Shown here: positions 1-5,073 of the stretch, one piece after another
Layout: each line of letters begins with the position of its first letter
Numbering within the stretch: the stretch's first letter is position 1
Assembly (NCBI GenBank): GCA_002418005.1
Contig: DIDF01000027.1
Location: 10,415 to 15,487, forward strand
DNA: 5,073 nt
Direction of reading: 5' to 3'
DNA from: Lactobacillaceae bacterium UBA5807
Lineage (GTDB): Bacteria; Bacillota; Bacilli; Lactobacillales; Lactobacillaceae
Program-made: the position numbers and the translations under genes
Notes under the pieces: model-generated
Database searches by the model: none
Seen by the model: the letters and a program-made list of their open reading frames with translations, nothing else
Told to the model about the DNA's origin: nothing

Positions 1-912
1 AATTCATCAGCCTTGAAGCGGACAGAAAAATCGATACAAGAGTCTGGTCAGCAAGTTTATGGGTACGTACTGGATGACGGACGGATTGTAGATGGCAATC
101 GTCGCTATACGGCATTACGTAATATTCGTCAATCTACTGGCAGGACAGTATATTTTGAAGCTGTTGTTTTGCCGTTTTCATATGGTAACACTACTGAGCG
201 TGCTAAGATCAAAAAGCTAGAGTTAGCCATTCAGATGGGTGTTGAAGAGCGCCAAGATTATGATCCAGTTGATCTGGCTGTGGATATTTACCAAACCACT
301 ATCGGTGATGACCCAATTATGACTCAGGCCGATTACGCAGCTGATTCTCATATGCGACCAACAGAAGTTAAAAAATATTATGATGGTGCGGTCTATATGA
401 AGAAGTTTCTGGAATTTATTGGTGCTTCAGAGAATAATTTCAACATTATCAAGGAAAGTAAAGTGTGGTCACTTTTCTATGAAATGAGTAAATCGTTATC
501 TAAGAATTTTGGCGACGATCCTGAATCTCAAATTCACAAGAATGAAACGATGAATTCATATTTTGGCGTGATTCTTTATCAAATTCATGTTGGCGTTAGT
601 GGTAATACAGCCAGGACTCATATTCGTGAATACGGTAAAAATATCGTTAATAGTGTTGACAATGAAGATTTCAATGATGATGTAGCTGACATGGTTGATG
701 ATCTTTCAGAATCACTTCAGGACGAGGAAATTCACACTACCTCTGATCTGATGCAGAGTTTGACGGATGAAAACGAGACCGTTGAAGAGCTTGGTGATAC
801 CTTTGACACCTATATGCGAAATGCCCGTAATAGTGAGTCTGTAGATAAGTTCATTCGCAATATAAAGCAGAATGTGAAGTACTACCACGACTTAAATGAA
901 GAGGTGGCCTGA
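1..912 (+). CDS. ParB-like DNA-binding/nuclease-fold protein, 5' end cut by window
   Basis: The reading frame is open from base 1 and gives 303 residues to the TGA at 910-912. A TTG at 13 has no ribosome site before it, so the true start lies upstream. Near the N-terminus, after a strand reading GYVLDDGRI, is VDGNRRYTAL (residues about 30-39). This matches the ParB/Srx-type motif (DGxxRxxAL) found in ParB, Noc and DndB-type proteins. Residues about 107-140 (MTQADYAADSHM, then EVKKYYDGA and KKFLEF) resemble the helix-turn-helix segment that follows the ParB domain. The C-terminal third is strongly acidic (many D/E between about residues 215 and 265). In chromosome or plasmid partition systems ParB sits next to a ParA ATPase. 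Here the partner is a SNF2 helicase, so a role in a defence or DNA-modification cassette is more likely than partition. That role is inference; the fold call is fairly secure. Confidence 0.75.
   Translation, partial: NSSALKRTEKSIQESGQQVYGYVLDDGRIVDGNRRYTALRNIRQSTGRTVYFEAVVLPFSYGNTTERAKIKKLELAIQMGVEERQDYDPVDLAVDIYQTTIGDDPIMTQADYAADSHMRPTEVKKYYDGAVYMKKFLEFIGASENNFNIIKESKVWSLFYEMSKSLSKNFGDDPESQIHKNETMNSYFGVILYQIHVGVSGNTARTHIREYGKNIVNSVDNEDFNDDVADMVDDLSESLQDEEIHTTSDLMQSLTDENETVEELGDTFDTYMRNARNSESVDKFIRNIKQNVKYYHDLNEEVA
900..904 (+). promoter_or_regulatory. Ribosome binding site deciding the ATT start of the small ORF
   Basis: AGAGG, extended to GAAGAGGTGG across 898-907, sits inside the last codons of the ParB-like gene. 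It is spaced seven bases from the ATT at 912. No other frame starting here stays open: the TTG at 913 gives only 14 codons. The site is therefore the main argument that the small ORF is translated. Confidence 0.4.
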
Positions 913-1034
913 TTGGGAGTCTTCGTTACAACGAGGTTAGTGAAGATCAACTAAAGGAACTGCAGAAATATATGCGTGACCTAAACCAATTGAGTAAGGA
1001 GTTGTTCAGCAAGTATGGGGATGAAATCAGATAA
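912..1034 (+). CDS. Possible 40-residue protein with ATT start, coupled to the helicase gene
   Basis: A frame opening with ATT (912) runs 40 codons to TAA (1032-1034) and fills the gap between the ParB-like gene and the helicase. It begins (M/I)GSLRYNEVSEDQLKELQK and is charged and amphipathic, as expected of a short helical or coiled-coil protein. A purine-rich site (AGAGG, 900-904) lies seven bases before the ATT, which is ideal spacing. The first base of ATT is the last base of the preceding TGA stop, and the 3' end overlaps the helicase start by 20 bases. No ATG, GTG or TTG opens this frame at that point. The upstream in-frame alternative is CTG at 909, and the first internal ATG is at 972. 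ATT starts are rare but real (for example infC in E. coli). The alternative is a spacer that happens to be open. I recognise no homologue. Confidence 0.45.
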   Translation: MGSLRYNEVSEDQLKELQKYMRDLNQLSKELFSKYGDEIR

Positions 1035-2907
1035 TCCAATCATTATCAAGAATGATGACGGCTTGTTTCAGCTGGTAGATGATGATCACCATACACTGGA
1101 AACCAAGGTTGCCCAACGCGGATTAGCTATTTTTGCTCCATATTTTAAGGATCCTGAGCAACGTACTTTTAAGGAAGATTTGACTTATATTCAGCTGCTG
1201 GAATTAGTTAAAAAGCTTAATCGGCGACTAAAACGAAAAGGATTACCAGAAGTCAAAACAAGTAGCAAATTCAATCAGTTTGTGCAGCAACGTCAATACT
1301 ACATTAAAGAGCAAAGCCAAGCGGGGTTAACAATTAAAGAGGGCGATCCTCGTTGGCAGCAAGAGTTTGACAATTTTAGGGCGATTGTCAGTCAAGAAAT
1401 TACCCGGCCATTAAAGCCTGAACAAGAAAAGGCCAGCTTCTTCATGACTATCATGAAGCGAGCTGCTAACTTTTCGGTGCCAGGTGCTGGCAAAACTGCT
1501 ATGATGTATGGCACTTTTGCTTACTTATCTAGTCCTAGAGTTAATGAAGTTGATAAGCTGTTAGTCGTTTCTCCATTGAATGCTTTTGCTGCGTGGCGGA
1601 CAGAATTTCAAGAGGTCTTTGGGCCGAAGCGAGAACTTCATTATCTCAATATGCGGGACAAAAAGTACAACAATAATGTCGGAGCCATTAAGCATGATTG
1701 GATTAAGGCAGATGTGATCACGATCAACTACGAAGCCTTGCAGAGCAAGTTAAATATCATCAATGACTTGTTGGACTCGAAAACGATGCTGGTCTTTGAT
1801 GAGGTTCACCGGGTTAAAGGCGTCGGTGGCCAGCGAGCTAAAGCTGCTCTCAGTCTCAGTAGGGCACCACATTATCGATATATGTTAACAGGAACACCGA
1901 TTCCAAATGGTTTTAGAGATATTTATAATTTCTTGCATTTAATGTATCCTGATGAATACTCTTCATTCTTTGCCTGGGATCTGACTACTCTTAATAATAT
2001 TGATCCAGAAGATGTTAATAAGAAGTTATCACCATTTTTCTGGCGGACCAACAAGCAGGATCTTCAGGTTCCTAAACCGGATCCAGATATTATTAAAGAA
2101 GTAGCTCCATCAAAAAATCAGGAGCTGCTGGCACAGGCAATTTATGAAAATGAAAACGGAACATTGGCGACCTTTATCAGGTTACTTCAGGCTTCGACAA
2201 ACCCGGAGTTGCTGAGCACTAACATCAACTATAAAGAACTAGGACTGGTAGATGCTGATTCTGGAGTGTGGGATAAACAGACAGCCACGGTTGAAAAAGA
2301 GAATTCCAGTAGCGGAGAAGCTTATAAGAAATATGATTTAACTAAGATAGAGGCGCCTAAGTTTGAAATGGGCATTGATCTGATTGATAAGCTGGTCAGT
2401 CAAGGCAAAAAGGTCCTGGTGTGGGGGATGTTTGTCGGTACCATGCAAAAGATTACTGATACTCTTAATGGCATGGGCATTAAAACTACCTTGGTTTATG
2501 GAGCGACACCAAAACAGGATCGAGAAGGAATGATTAATAATTTCCGGACCGGTGATGCACAAGTACTGGTATCGAATCCTAACACTTTAGGGGAATCCAT
2601 TTCGTTGCATCAAACTGTACACGACGCGGTTTACTTCGAATACAACTTTAATTTGACCTTCATGTTGCAGTCCCGAGATCGGATTAACCGTCTGGGACTA
2701 CCAGCTAATCAATACACAAGGTACTACTATTTGATGACCAAGGGCGATGTTGCACATATGGGCTTTATCGACAGGATAGTTTACAAGAAACTAAAAGATA
2801 AAGAAAAAGTGATGCTGGATGCAATCGATGGTCAGCTGCTTGTTCCTGAATATACTGACGATTACTTGCAGGAAGTTAAGGACATTGTGATGGGGAGGTA
2901 TAAGTGA
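1015..2907 (+). CDS. SNF2-family DEAD/DEAH-type helicase/translocase
   Basis: The 630-residue protein is an ATP-driven superfamily 2 double-stranded DNA translocase. Its motifs are in the expected order: Walker A SVPGAGKT (residues 154-161), Walker B DEVH (262-265), motif III LTGTP (291-295), a second RecA-like domain opening at KKVLVWG (about 465), motif V-like SNPNTLGESISLHQ (about 520-533), and motif VI QSRDRINRLG (552-561), which matches the SNF2 QxxxRxxRxG arginine fingers. About 130 residues precede the core, and only about 70 follow motif VI. There is no obvious nuclease, methylase or zinc domain, so any effector must be a separate protein. The in-frame upstream stop at 991-993 leaves only ATG 1015 or ATG 1021 as starts. 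AAGGAG at 996-1001 is rather far from 1015 (13 bases), so initiation probably depends on coupling with the overlapping small ORF. The stop overlaps a following ATG. Stand-alone SNF2 helicases of this size are common in restriction-modification and other anti-phage cassettes. A role in this operon is inferred. Confidence 0.92.
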   Translation: MGMKSDNPIIIKNDDGLFQLVDDDHHTLETKVAQRGLAIFAPYFKDPEQRTFKEDLTYIQLLELVKKLNRRLKRKGLPEVKTSSKFNQFVQQRQYYIKEQSQAGLTIKEGDPRWQQEFDNFRAIVSQEITRPLKPEQEKASFFMTIMKRAANFSVPGAGKTAMMYGTFAYLSSPRVNEVDKLLVVSPLNAFAAWRTEFQEVFGPKRELHYLNMRDKKYNNNVGAIKHDWIKADVITINYEALQSKLNIINDLLDSKTMLVFDEVHRVKGVGGQRAKAALSLSRAPHYRYMLTGTPIPNGFRDIYNFLHLMYPDEYSSFFAWDLTTLNNIDPEDVNKKLSPFFWRTNKQDLQVPKPDPDIIKEVAPSKNQELLAQAIYENENGTLATFIRLLQASTNPELLSTNINYKELGLVDADSGVWDKQTATVEKENSSSGEAYKKYDLTKIEAPKFEMGIDLIDKLVSQGKKVLVWGMFVGTMQKITDTLNGMGIKTTLVYGATPKQDREGMINNFRTGDAQVLVSNPNTLGESISLHQTVHDAVYFEYNFNLTFMLQSRDRINRLGLPANQYTRYYYLMTKGDVAHMGFIDRIVYKKLKDKEKVMLDAIDGQLLVPEYTDDYLQEVKDIVMGRYK

Positions 2908-2998
2908 TGGAAACTATACAATTAATAAAAGATATAACGCCCAACCTTTTAATTATATACTTGTAGAACAAAGTGACATGCCTAATTCTGCAAAATAA
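2907..2998 (+). pseudogene. 5' remnant of the next operon gene, truncated or frameshifted
   Basis: The helicase stop and an ATG overlap as TGATG (2905-2909). GGGGAGG (2892-2898) lies eight bases before this ATG, a textbook signal for a translationally coupled gene. The frame gives only METIQLIKDITPNLLIIYL before TAG at 2964-2966. If the T-run at 2947-2950 had one more T, the frame would continue as LFNYILVEQSDMPNSAK to TAA at 2996-2998, giving 30 residues. Such strong initiation signals on so short a product suggest a real gene whose body has been deleted, with rearranged DNA joining somewhere in about 2945-3020. A genuine micropeptide is the alternative. I do not recognise the family. Confidence 0.4.
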
Positions 2999-3030
2999 AG
3001 CACTTTTTTGTAAATAGTCAGGGAGATATC

Positions 3031-3372
3031 ATGAATCAGTCAACTTTTCAGCTACTTGGTAATGTTGCTTCAGCAGATTTCTACCTTTGTGAAGGCAATG
3101 ATATTACTTTAATATCTGATAATAATGCCTATAATATGAAAGCTTTAGCCCAAGAAGCGCTTAAACTGCGTGTTCCTAATTCTTTGACCGTTATTGATTT
3201 AAACAACTTCTACGTTGGTATGATACCTATTGATCATAATCAGATATTGACCATGATTCCTCATATTAACACCACCAATATCCCATTAAATTATCAGGAA
3301 ATCACTAATTTTATCGGGTCTAGAATTTTTGGTGTTGGAAAGTATTTCCATTCCAAAAGTACTAGGCCCTAA
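3031..3372 (+). CDS. Hypothetical protein, 113 residues
   Basis: The ATG at 3031 has GGGAG at 3021-3025, five bases upstream, so this start is well supported. The product has no membrane segment or signal peptide. It looks like a soluble alpha/beta fold, with alternating short hydrophobic strands (DFYLCE, ITLIS, LTVIDL, FYVGMIPI, ILTMIPHI). I do not recognise it. The strand pattern recalls the N-terminal sensing domain of longer transcription regulators, and the end (HSKSTRP) looks abrupt. A truncated regulator that has lost its DNA-binding part is therefore possible, but this is only a guess. It lies 120 bases downstream of the helicase, after the broken ORF, and is followed directly by a terminator, so it may be the last gene of that transcript or a small unit of its own. 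Confidence 0.55.
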   Translation: MNQSTFQLLGNVASADFYLCEGNDITLISDNNAYNMKALAQEALKLRVPNSLTVIDLNNFYVGMIPIDHNQILTMIPHINTTNIPLNYQEITNFIGSRIFGVGKYFHSKSTRP

Positions 3373-3395
3373 TTTAAAAAGCCATTGATAGTGGA

Positions 3396-3437
3396 TTAAA
3401 AACAGCCAATAGGGTATACTCTAGTGGCCGTTTTTAA
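3396..3437 (+). terminator. Rho-independent terminator, likely bidirectional
   Basis: TTAAAAACAGCCA (3396-3408) pairs with TGGCCGTTTTTAA (3425-3437) with a single A/C mismatch. The 16-base loop itself contains a near-palindrome (AGGGTATACTCT). The arms supply an A-run on one side and a T-run on the other, so it could stop transcription from either strand. It lies 24 bases after the 113-codon ORF and closes that unit. Confidence 0.75.
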
Positions 3438-3468
3438 TTTCGTGATGTAACTAGATTTATAGATGTTC

Positions 3469-3485
3469 ATTTGGAGTTTCCAAAT
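3469..3485. repeat. Short perfect inverted repeat
   Basis: ATTTGGA and TCCAAAT are perfect 7-base arms around a 3-base loop (GTT). No T-run follows, so it is not a terminator. It may be an RNA hairpin in a leader or an operator for a dimeric regulator. It belongs to a row of three inverted repeats in 3469-3544. Confidence 0.55.
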
Positions 3486-3490
3486 TAGAC

Positions 3491-3501
3491 CCTGTAACAG
3501 G
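3491..3501. repeat. Short palindrome CCTGTAACAGG
   Basis: CCTGT and ACAGG are perfect arms around one central A. It lies 118 bases before the TetR start and upstream of a strong terminator. An operator role for the downstream regulator is possible but weakened by that intervening terminator. It is too short to be sure it is not chance. Confidence 0.35.
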
Positions 3502-3521
3502 AATAATAGAAGAATGGCAGT

Positions 3522-3555
3522 GCCACAACTTAAAAAGTTGTGGCTTCTTTTTTTA
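3522..3555 (+). terminator. Strong rho-independent terminator
   Basis: GCCACAACTT (3522-3531) and AAGTTGTGGC (3535-3544) form a perfect 10-base-pair stem with a 3-base AAA loop, followed by TTCTTTTTTTA. It insulates the TetR operon from everything upstream. It is the second terminator after the 113-codon ORF, which suggests that something is also transcribed between 3438 and 3522, or that this is a relic of an adjoining unit. Confidence 0.9.
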
Positions 3556-3597
3556 TGTAAGCTTGATTCTAAAAGATAACGATGCTACCCTTTGAGC

Positions 3598-3603
3598 AGG
3601 AGG
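3598..3603 (+). promoter_or_regulatory. Ribosome binding site fixing the TetR gene start
   Basis: AGGAGG, five bases before ATG 3609, is a consensus Shine-Dalgarno site. It selects ATG 3609 over the in-frame ATG at 3582, which has no such site and would add nine residues that do not fit the usual TetR N-terminus. Confidence 0.88.
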
Positions 3604-3608
3604 CATTT

Positions 3609-4184
3609 ATGAATACTAATAATACAAAGGAAAAAATAATTACAACCGCAATTCAAAAAATTCGTTATGAGGATATTCAAAATTTTTCTATTCGAAATCT
3701 GGTTCAAACATTAGATTTAACTACTGGTTCTTTTTATAAACATTTTAAAAACAAAAAGGCCCTGTTTTTAGCCGTTTCTCAACAGGTTTCCCAATCGTTA
3801 TATGAAAATATTTACCCCAAAACTTATAGATACGAAAAAAGCCCCAAGAAAGCACTATGCCTTTTGGGAAGTAGTTTAATCGACTTCTTTATAGATGAAC
3901 CTCGCCTAGCTGACTTTATATTTTTCAACCCTGAGGTAATAGATACCTATTCCATTTATGGCAATACCCAAGAGACTTTTAAATTATTAGGCTTGACTAC
4001 AGACTTAGTAAACAAATTTATTGCACAAGAACAGTTACAGCTCTCTAATAAAGTCCTCTTTGTCCAAATTTGGTCTTTCATTCAAGGGTACGCAATATTG
4101 ATCAAAAACCAAGTGGTACCAAAAGAAGAAAATTTAATCGAACAAACATTAACTGAATTCAGTAAAGGAGTCAGTCATGAATAG
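3609..4184 (+). CDS. TetR/AcrR-family transcriptional regulator
   Basis: The 191-residue protein has the normal TetR size. The N-terminal DNA-binding domain is clear: helix 1 KEKIITTAIQKI, then the helix-turn-helix FSIRNLVQTLDLTTGSFYKHF (about residues 31-51) ending in the family signature FYKHFKNKKALF. The remainder is an all-helical ligand-binding and dimerisation domain (about residues 60-191) with no recognisable ligand specificity. The gene overlaps the downstream oxidoreductase by 8 bases, so the two are co-transcribed and translationally coupled. Members in this arrangement usually repress their own operon and release DNA on binding a toxic or electrophilic compound. That mode is family knowledge, not visible here. 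No convincing promoter could be picked in the 55 bases between the upstream terminator and the gene. Confidence 0.93.
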   Translation: MNTNNTKEKIITTAIQKIRYEDIQNFSIRNLVQTLDLTTGSFYKHFKNKKALFLAVSQQVSQSLYENIYPKTYRYEKSPKKALCLLGSSLIDFFIDEPRLADFIFFNPEVIDTYSIYGNTQETFKLLGLTTDLVNKFIAQEQLQLSNKVLFVQIWSFIQGYAILIKNQVVPKEENLIEQTLTEFSKGVSHE

Positions 4185-4659
4185 CTTTCTAATCATTTAT
4201 TGCCATCCTTACCAAAAAAGTCTTAATCACGCTATTTTACAAGCTGTGGAAAATAACTTATCACAAAAACAGATCCAATATACTATAATTGATCTTTACC
4301 AGGAAAAATTCCGGCCTATCTATGACTTAGAAGAATTACGTTTATTCCATACAGGAGAAACCCATGATCCCTTGGTAGAAAAGTATTTAAACCTTCTAAA
4401 AAAGGCGCAAGGTGTTATTATTATTACCCCAATTTGGTGGAATAGCATTCCTGGAATGTTAAAAGGTTTTATTGATAAAGTTATGAAAGAAGGAGAAGGC
4501 CTTTCACATACTGTCTCTAAAATGGGTATACATGGTTGCTTAACTAATTTAACTCATGCTTATGTTTTAACAACGTCCACTTCACCAACAATTTATTTCA
4601 AGCTATTCATGGGCAACTCTATAAAAAAATATTTATTTCTAAAACATTGCGGCAACTAG
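4177..4659 (+). CDS. NAD(P)H:quinone oxidoreductase, flavodoxin fold, C-terminus altered by frameshift
   Basis: The protein reduces quinones or similar acceptors with NAD(P)H and FMN or FAD in the cytoplasm (Flavodoxin_2, KefF/MdaB/YwrO type). The flavin phosphate-binding segment IIYCHPYQKSLN is at residues 6-17. The family hallmark ITPIWWNSIPGMLKGFIDKV is at about residues 84-103, followed by TTSTSP in place of the usual TTG(G/A) turn. ATG 4177 has AAAGGAG six bases upstream (4164-4170) and overlaps the TetR stop. The first 151 codons look normal. After AAAAAAA at 4623-4629 the frame goes to YLFLKHCGN and stops at 4657-4659, giving 160 residues, shorter than the roughly 170-200 usual for the family. 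The missing end is intact in the -1 frame. Family assignment is secure; whether this short form works is doubtful, since the last strand and helix of the fold would be lost. Confidence 0.88.
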   Translation: MNSFLIIYCHPYQKSLNHAILQAVENNLSQKQIQYTIIDLYQEKFRPIYDLEELRLFHTGETHDPLVEKYLNLLKKAQGVIIITPIWWNSIPGMLKGFIDKVMKEGEGLSHTVSKMGIHGCLTNLTHAYVLTTSTSPTIYFKLFMGNSIKKYLFLKHCGN

Positions 4660-4766
4660 GCGTTAAACAAGGCACTTGGATTAACTTTGGTAATGTTACT
4701 CATTCAACTTTAGCTAAACGTCAACAATATTTACAGCGAATTAACAACTACCAATTTAAATTTTAG
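4629..4766 (+). pseudogene. Out-of-frame 3' part of the quinone oxidoreductase gene
   Basis: Read from 4629 in the -1 frame, 45 codons give IFISKTLRQLGVKQGTWINF, then GNVTHSTLAKRQQYLQRIN and a tail ending at TAG 4764-4766. This is the expected family end: a 'LRxxGVKxxxWxNFG' strand followed by a KRxxYLxxI helix. Joined at the A-run it makes a 196-residue protein of normal length. The out-of-frame part has no internal stop and keeps coding character, so the shift is recent, a sequencing or assembly miscall of a homopolymer, or bypassed by slippage. It has no start of its own. Confidence 0.8.
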
Positions 4767-4831
4767 ACAAACAGTCATAACTTAACTGCACAATTCATTC
4801 ACTAAAGAAAATTTCAGGGTCCATTTTCAAA

Positions 4832-4865
4832 AATAACCCCTCGAAAATGTTGAAAGAATAACCCC
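4832..4865. repeat. Direct repeat of AATAACCCC
   Basis: AATAACCCC occurs at 4832-4840 and again at 4857-4865, the second copy forming the 5' arm of the hairpin. Both copies could pair with GGGGGTT at 4888-4894. The first is flanked by another inverted pair, CATTTTC (4822-4828) and GAAAATG (4843-4849). It could be alternative hairpins or the remains of a mobile-element end. Confidence 0.5.
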
Positions 4866-4894
4866 CAATATCTATGATGTAGATATCGGGGGTT
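4860..4894. terminator. Long hairpin between convergent genes, probable shared terminator
   Basis: AACCCCCAATATCTA (4860-4874) pairs with TAGATATCGGGGGTT (4880-4894) around a TGATG loop, with one A/C mismatch, giving a 14-pair GC-capped stem. On the - strand it is followed by TTATTCTTTC, a fair U-rich tail for stopping the toxin gene. On the + strand the tail (GTTTAT) is poorer. It lies between convergent genes, where a bidirectional terminator is expected. Confidence 0.7.
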
Positions 4895-4933
4895 GTTTAT
4901 GCTTATTTCAAATAAAAAGACGCCCAAATTCAG

Positions 4934-5073
4934 CTATTGATTCAATATTTCATGAGACCCAGTGGCTACCAACAACAAAACTAATTCATTATGATCTAGC
5001 TGATAAATAACAATCCAGCTATCATATTTTTTACCATAACTTCCATACCTAGCAGGGTGAGATTCACGATAGC
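4934..5073 (-). CDS. RelE/YafQ-like toxin, C-terminal part
   Basis: The - strand is open from the window edge to TAG (complement of 4934-4936), giving the last 45 residues. They begin YRESHPARYGSYGKKYDSWI and continue VIYQLDHNELVLLLVATGSH. This fits the end of RelE-superfamily mRNA interferases of the YafQ type: a basic RE.H segment, a W.(V/L)IY strand, an acidic turn, then LVLLLVATGSH as the last strand, where family members read 'L.LARTGSH'. Such toxins cut mRNA on the ribosome and are neutralised by a small antitoxin usually encoded just upstream, which here would lie beyond base 5073. The match rests on a short segment, so the subfamily is uncertain. The gene is convergent with the oxidoreductase operon. 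Confidence 0.72.
   Translation of the reverse strand, partial: YRESHPARYGSYGKKYDSWIVIYQLDHNELVLLLVATGSHEILNQ

Noticed and set aside
1..6. Window begins with AATTC, as after an EcoRI cut
   Set aside because: Five bases are uninformative; it could be a cloning boundary or chance and has no biological bearing.
2338..2562. 74-codon - strand ORF inside the helicase gene
   Set aside because: It lies antisense within the conserved C-terminal helicase domain, has no ribosome site or recognisable motif, and is explained by the codon structure of the real gene.
2987..3010. A-rich and T-rich stretch before the 113-codon ORF as a terminator
   Set aside because: Only a few A-T pairs can form, with no GC stem, so it would not be a stable terminator.
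3552..3580. Possible promoter for the TetR operon (TTTATG, 17-base gap, GATAAC)
   Set aside because: Both boxes match the consensus poorly, and in AT-rich DNA such matches arise by chance.
3455..3592. Short + strand open frame containing KLDPVTGIIEEWQ, and another from ATG 3464
   Set aside because: Both read straight through the strong terminator stem and its T-run and have no usable start signal. A fragment of a decayed gene cannot be excluded, but there is nothing to support one.
3582..3608. Upstream ATG extending the TetR protein by nine residues
   Set aside because: It has no Shine-Dalgarno site, whereas ATG 3609 has consensus AGGAGG at proper spacing, and the extra residues do not resemble a TetR N-terminus.
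1..5073. CRISPR array, tRNA or rRNA genes, intact transposase
   Set aside because: I saw no regularly spaced repeats, no tRNA-like or rRNA-like stretches and no transposase motifs on either strand.

Overview
The window looks like accessory chromosome or plasmid DNA from a low-GC Firmicute, most likely a lactic acid bacterium of the Lactobacillaceae. This rests on the AT-rich composition, strong purine Shine-Dalgarno sites (AGGAGG, AAAGGAG, GGGGAGG), short U-tailed hairpin terminators, and protein styles familiar from that group. Genus and species cannot be fixed from the sequence alone.

Region 1 (1-2998, + strand) is a tightly coupled operon fragment. It opens inside a ParB-like protein (DGNRR motif followed by a helix-turn-helix-like stretch). 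A possible 40-codon ORF with a non-standard ATT start follows and overlaps the start of a 630-residue SNF2-type superfamily 2 helicase/translocase. The helicase stop overlaps the start of another reading frame (TGATG with a strong Shine-Dalgarno), but that frame dies after 19 codons, so the operon seems to have lost its next gene. A ParB-like protein beside a stand-alone SNF2 helicase, coupled to further genes, is the kind of layout seen in restriction-type or other DNA-defence cassettes. No nuclease or methylase is in view, so the function is inferred.

Region 2 (2999-3608) holds a 113-codon ORF of unknown function, a bidirectional-looking terminator, two further inverted repeats and a very strong terminator. 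This is the seam between the helicase cassette and unrelated, visibly more AT-rich DNA.

Region 3 (3609-4766, + strand) is a two-gene operon: a TetR/AcrR-type regulator overlapping by 8 bases a flavodoxin-fold NAD(P)H:quinone oxidoreductase. The oxidoreductase is frameshifted in a run of seven A residues. Its C-terminal 45 codons continue intact in the -1 frame, so it is either newly broken or decoded by slippage. The likely logic is a redox or electrophile-sensing repressor controlling its neighbouring reductase.

Region 4 (4767-5073) holds a long hairpin with a duplicated AATAACCCC motif. On the - strand it also holds the last 45 codons of a RelE/YafQ-like toxin whose 5' end and presumed antitoxin partner lie beyond the window.
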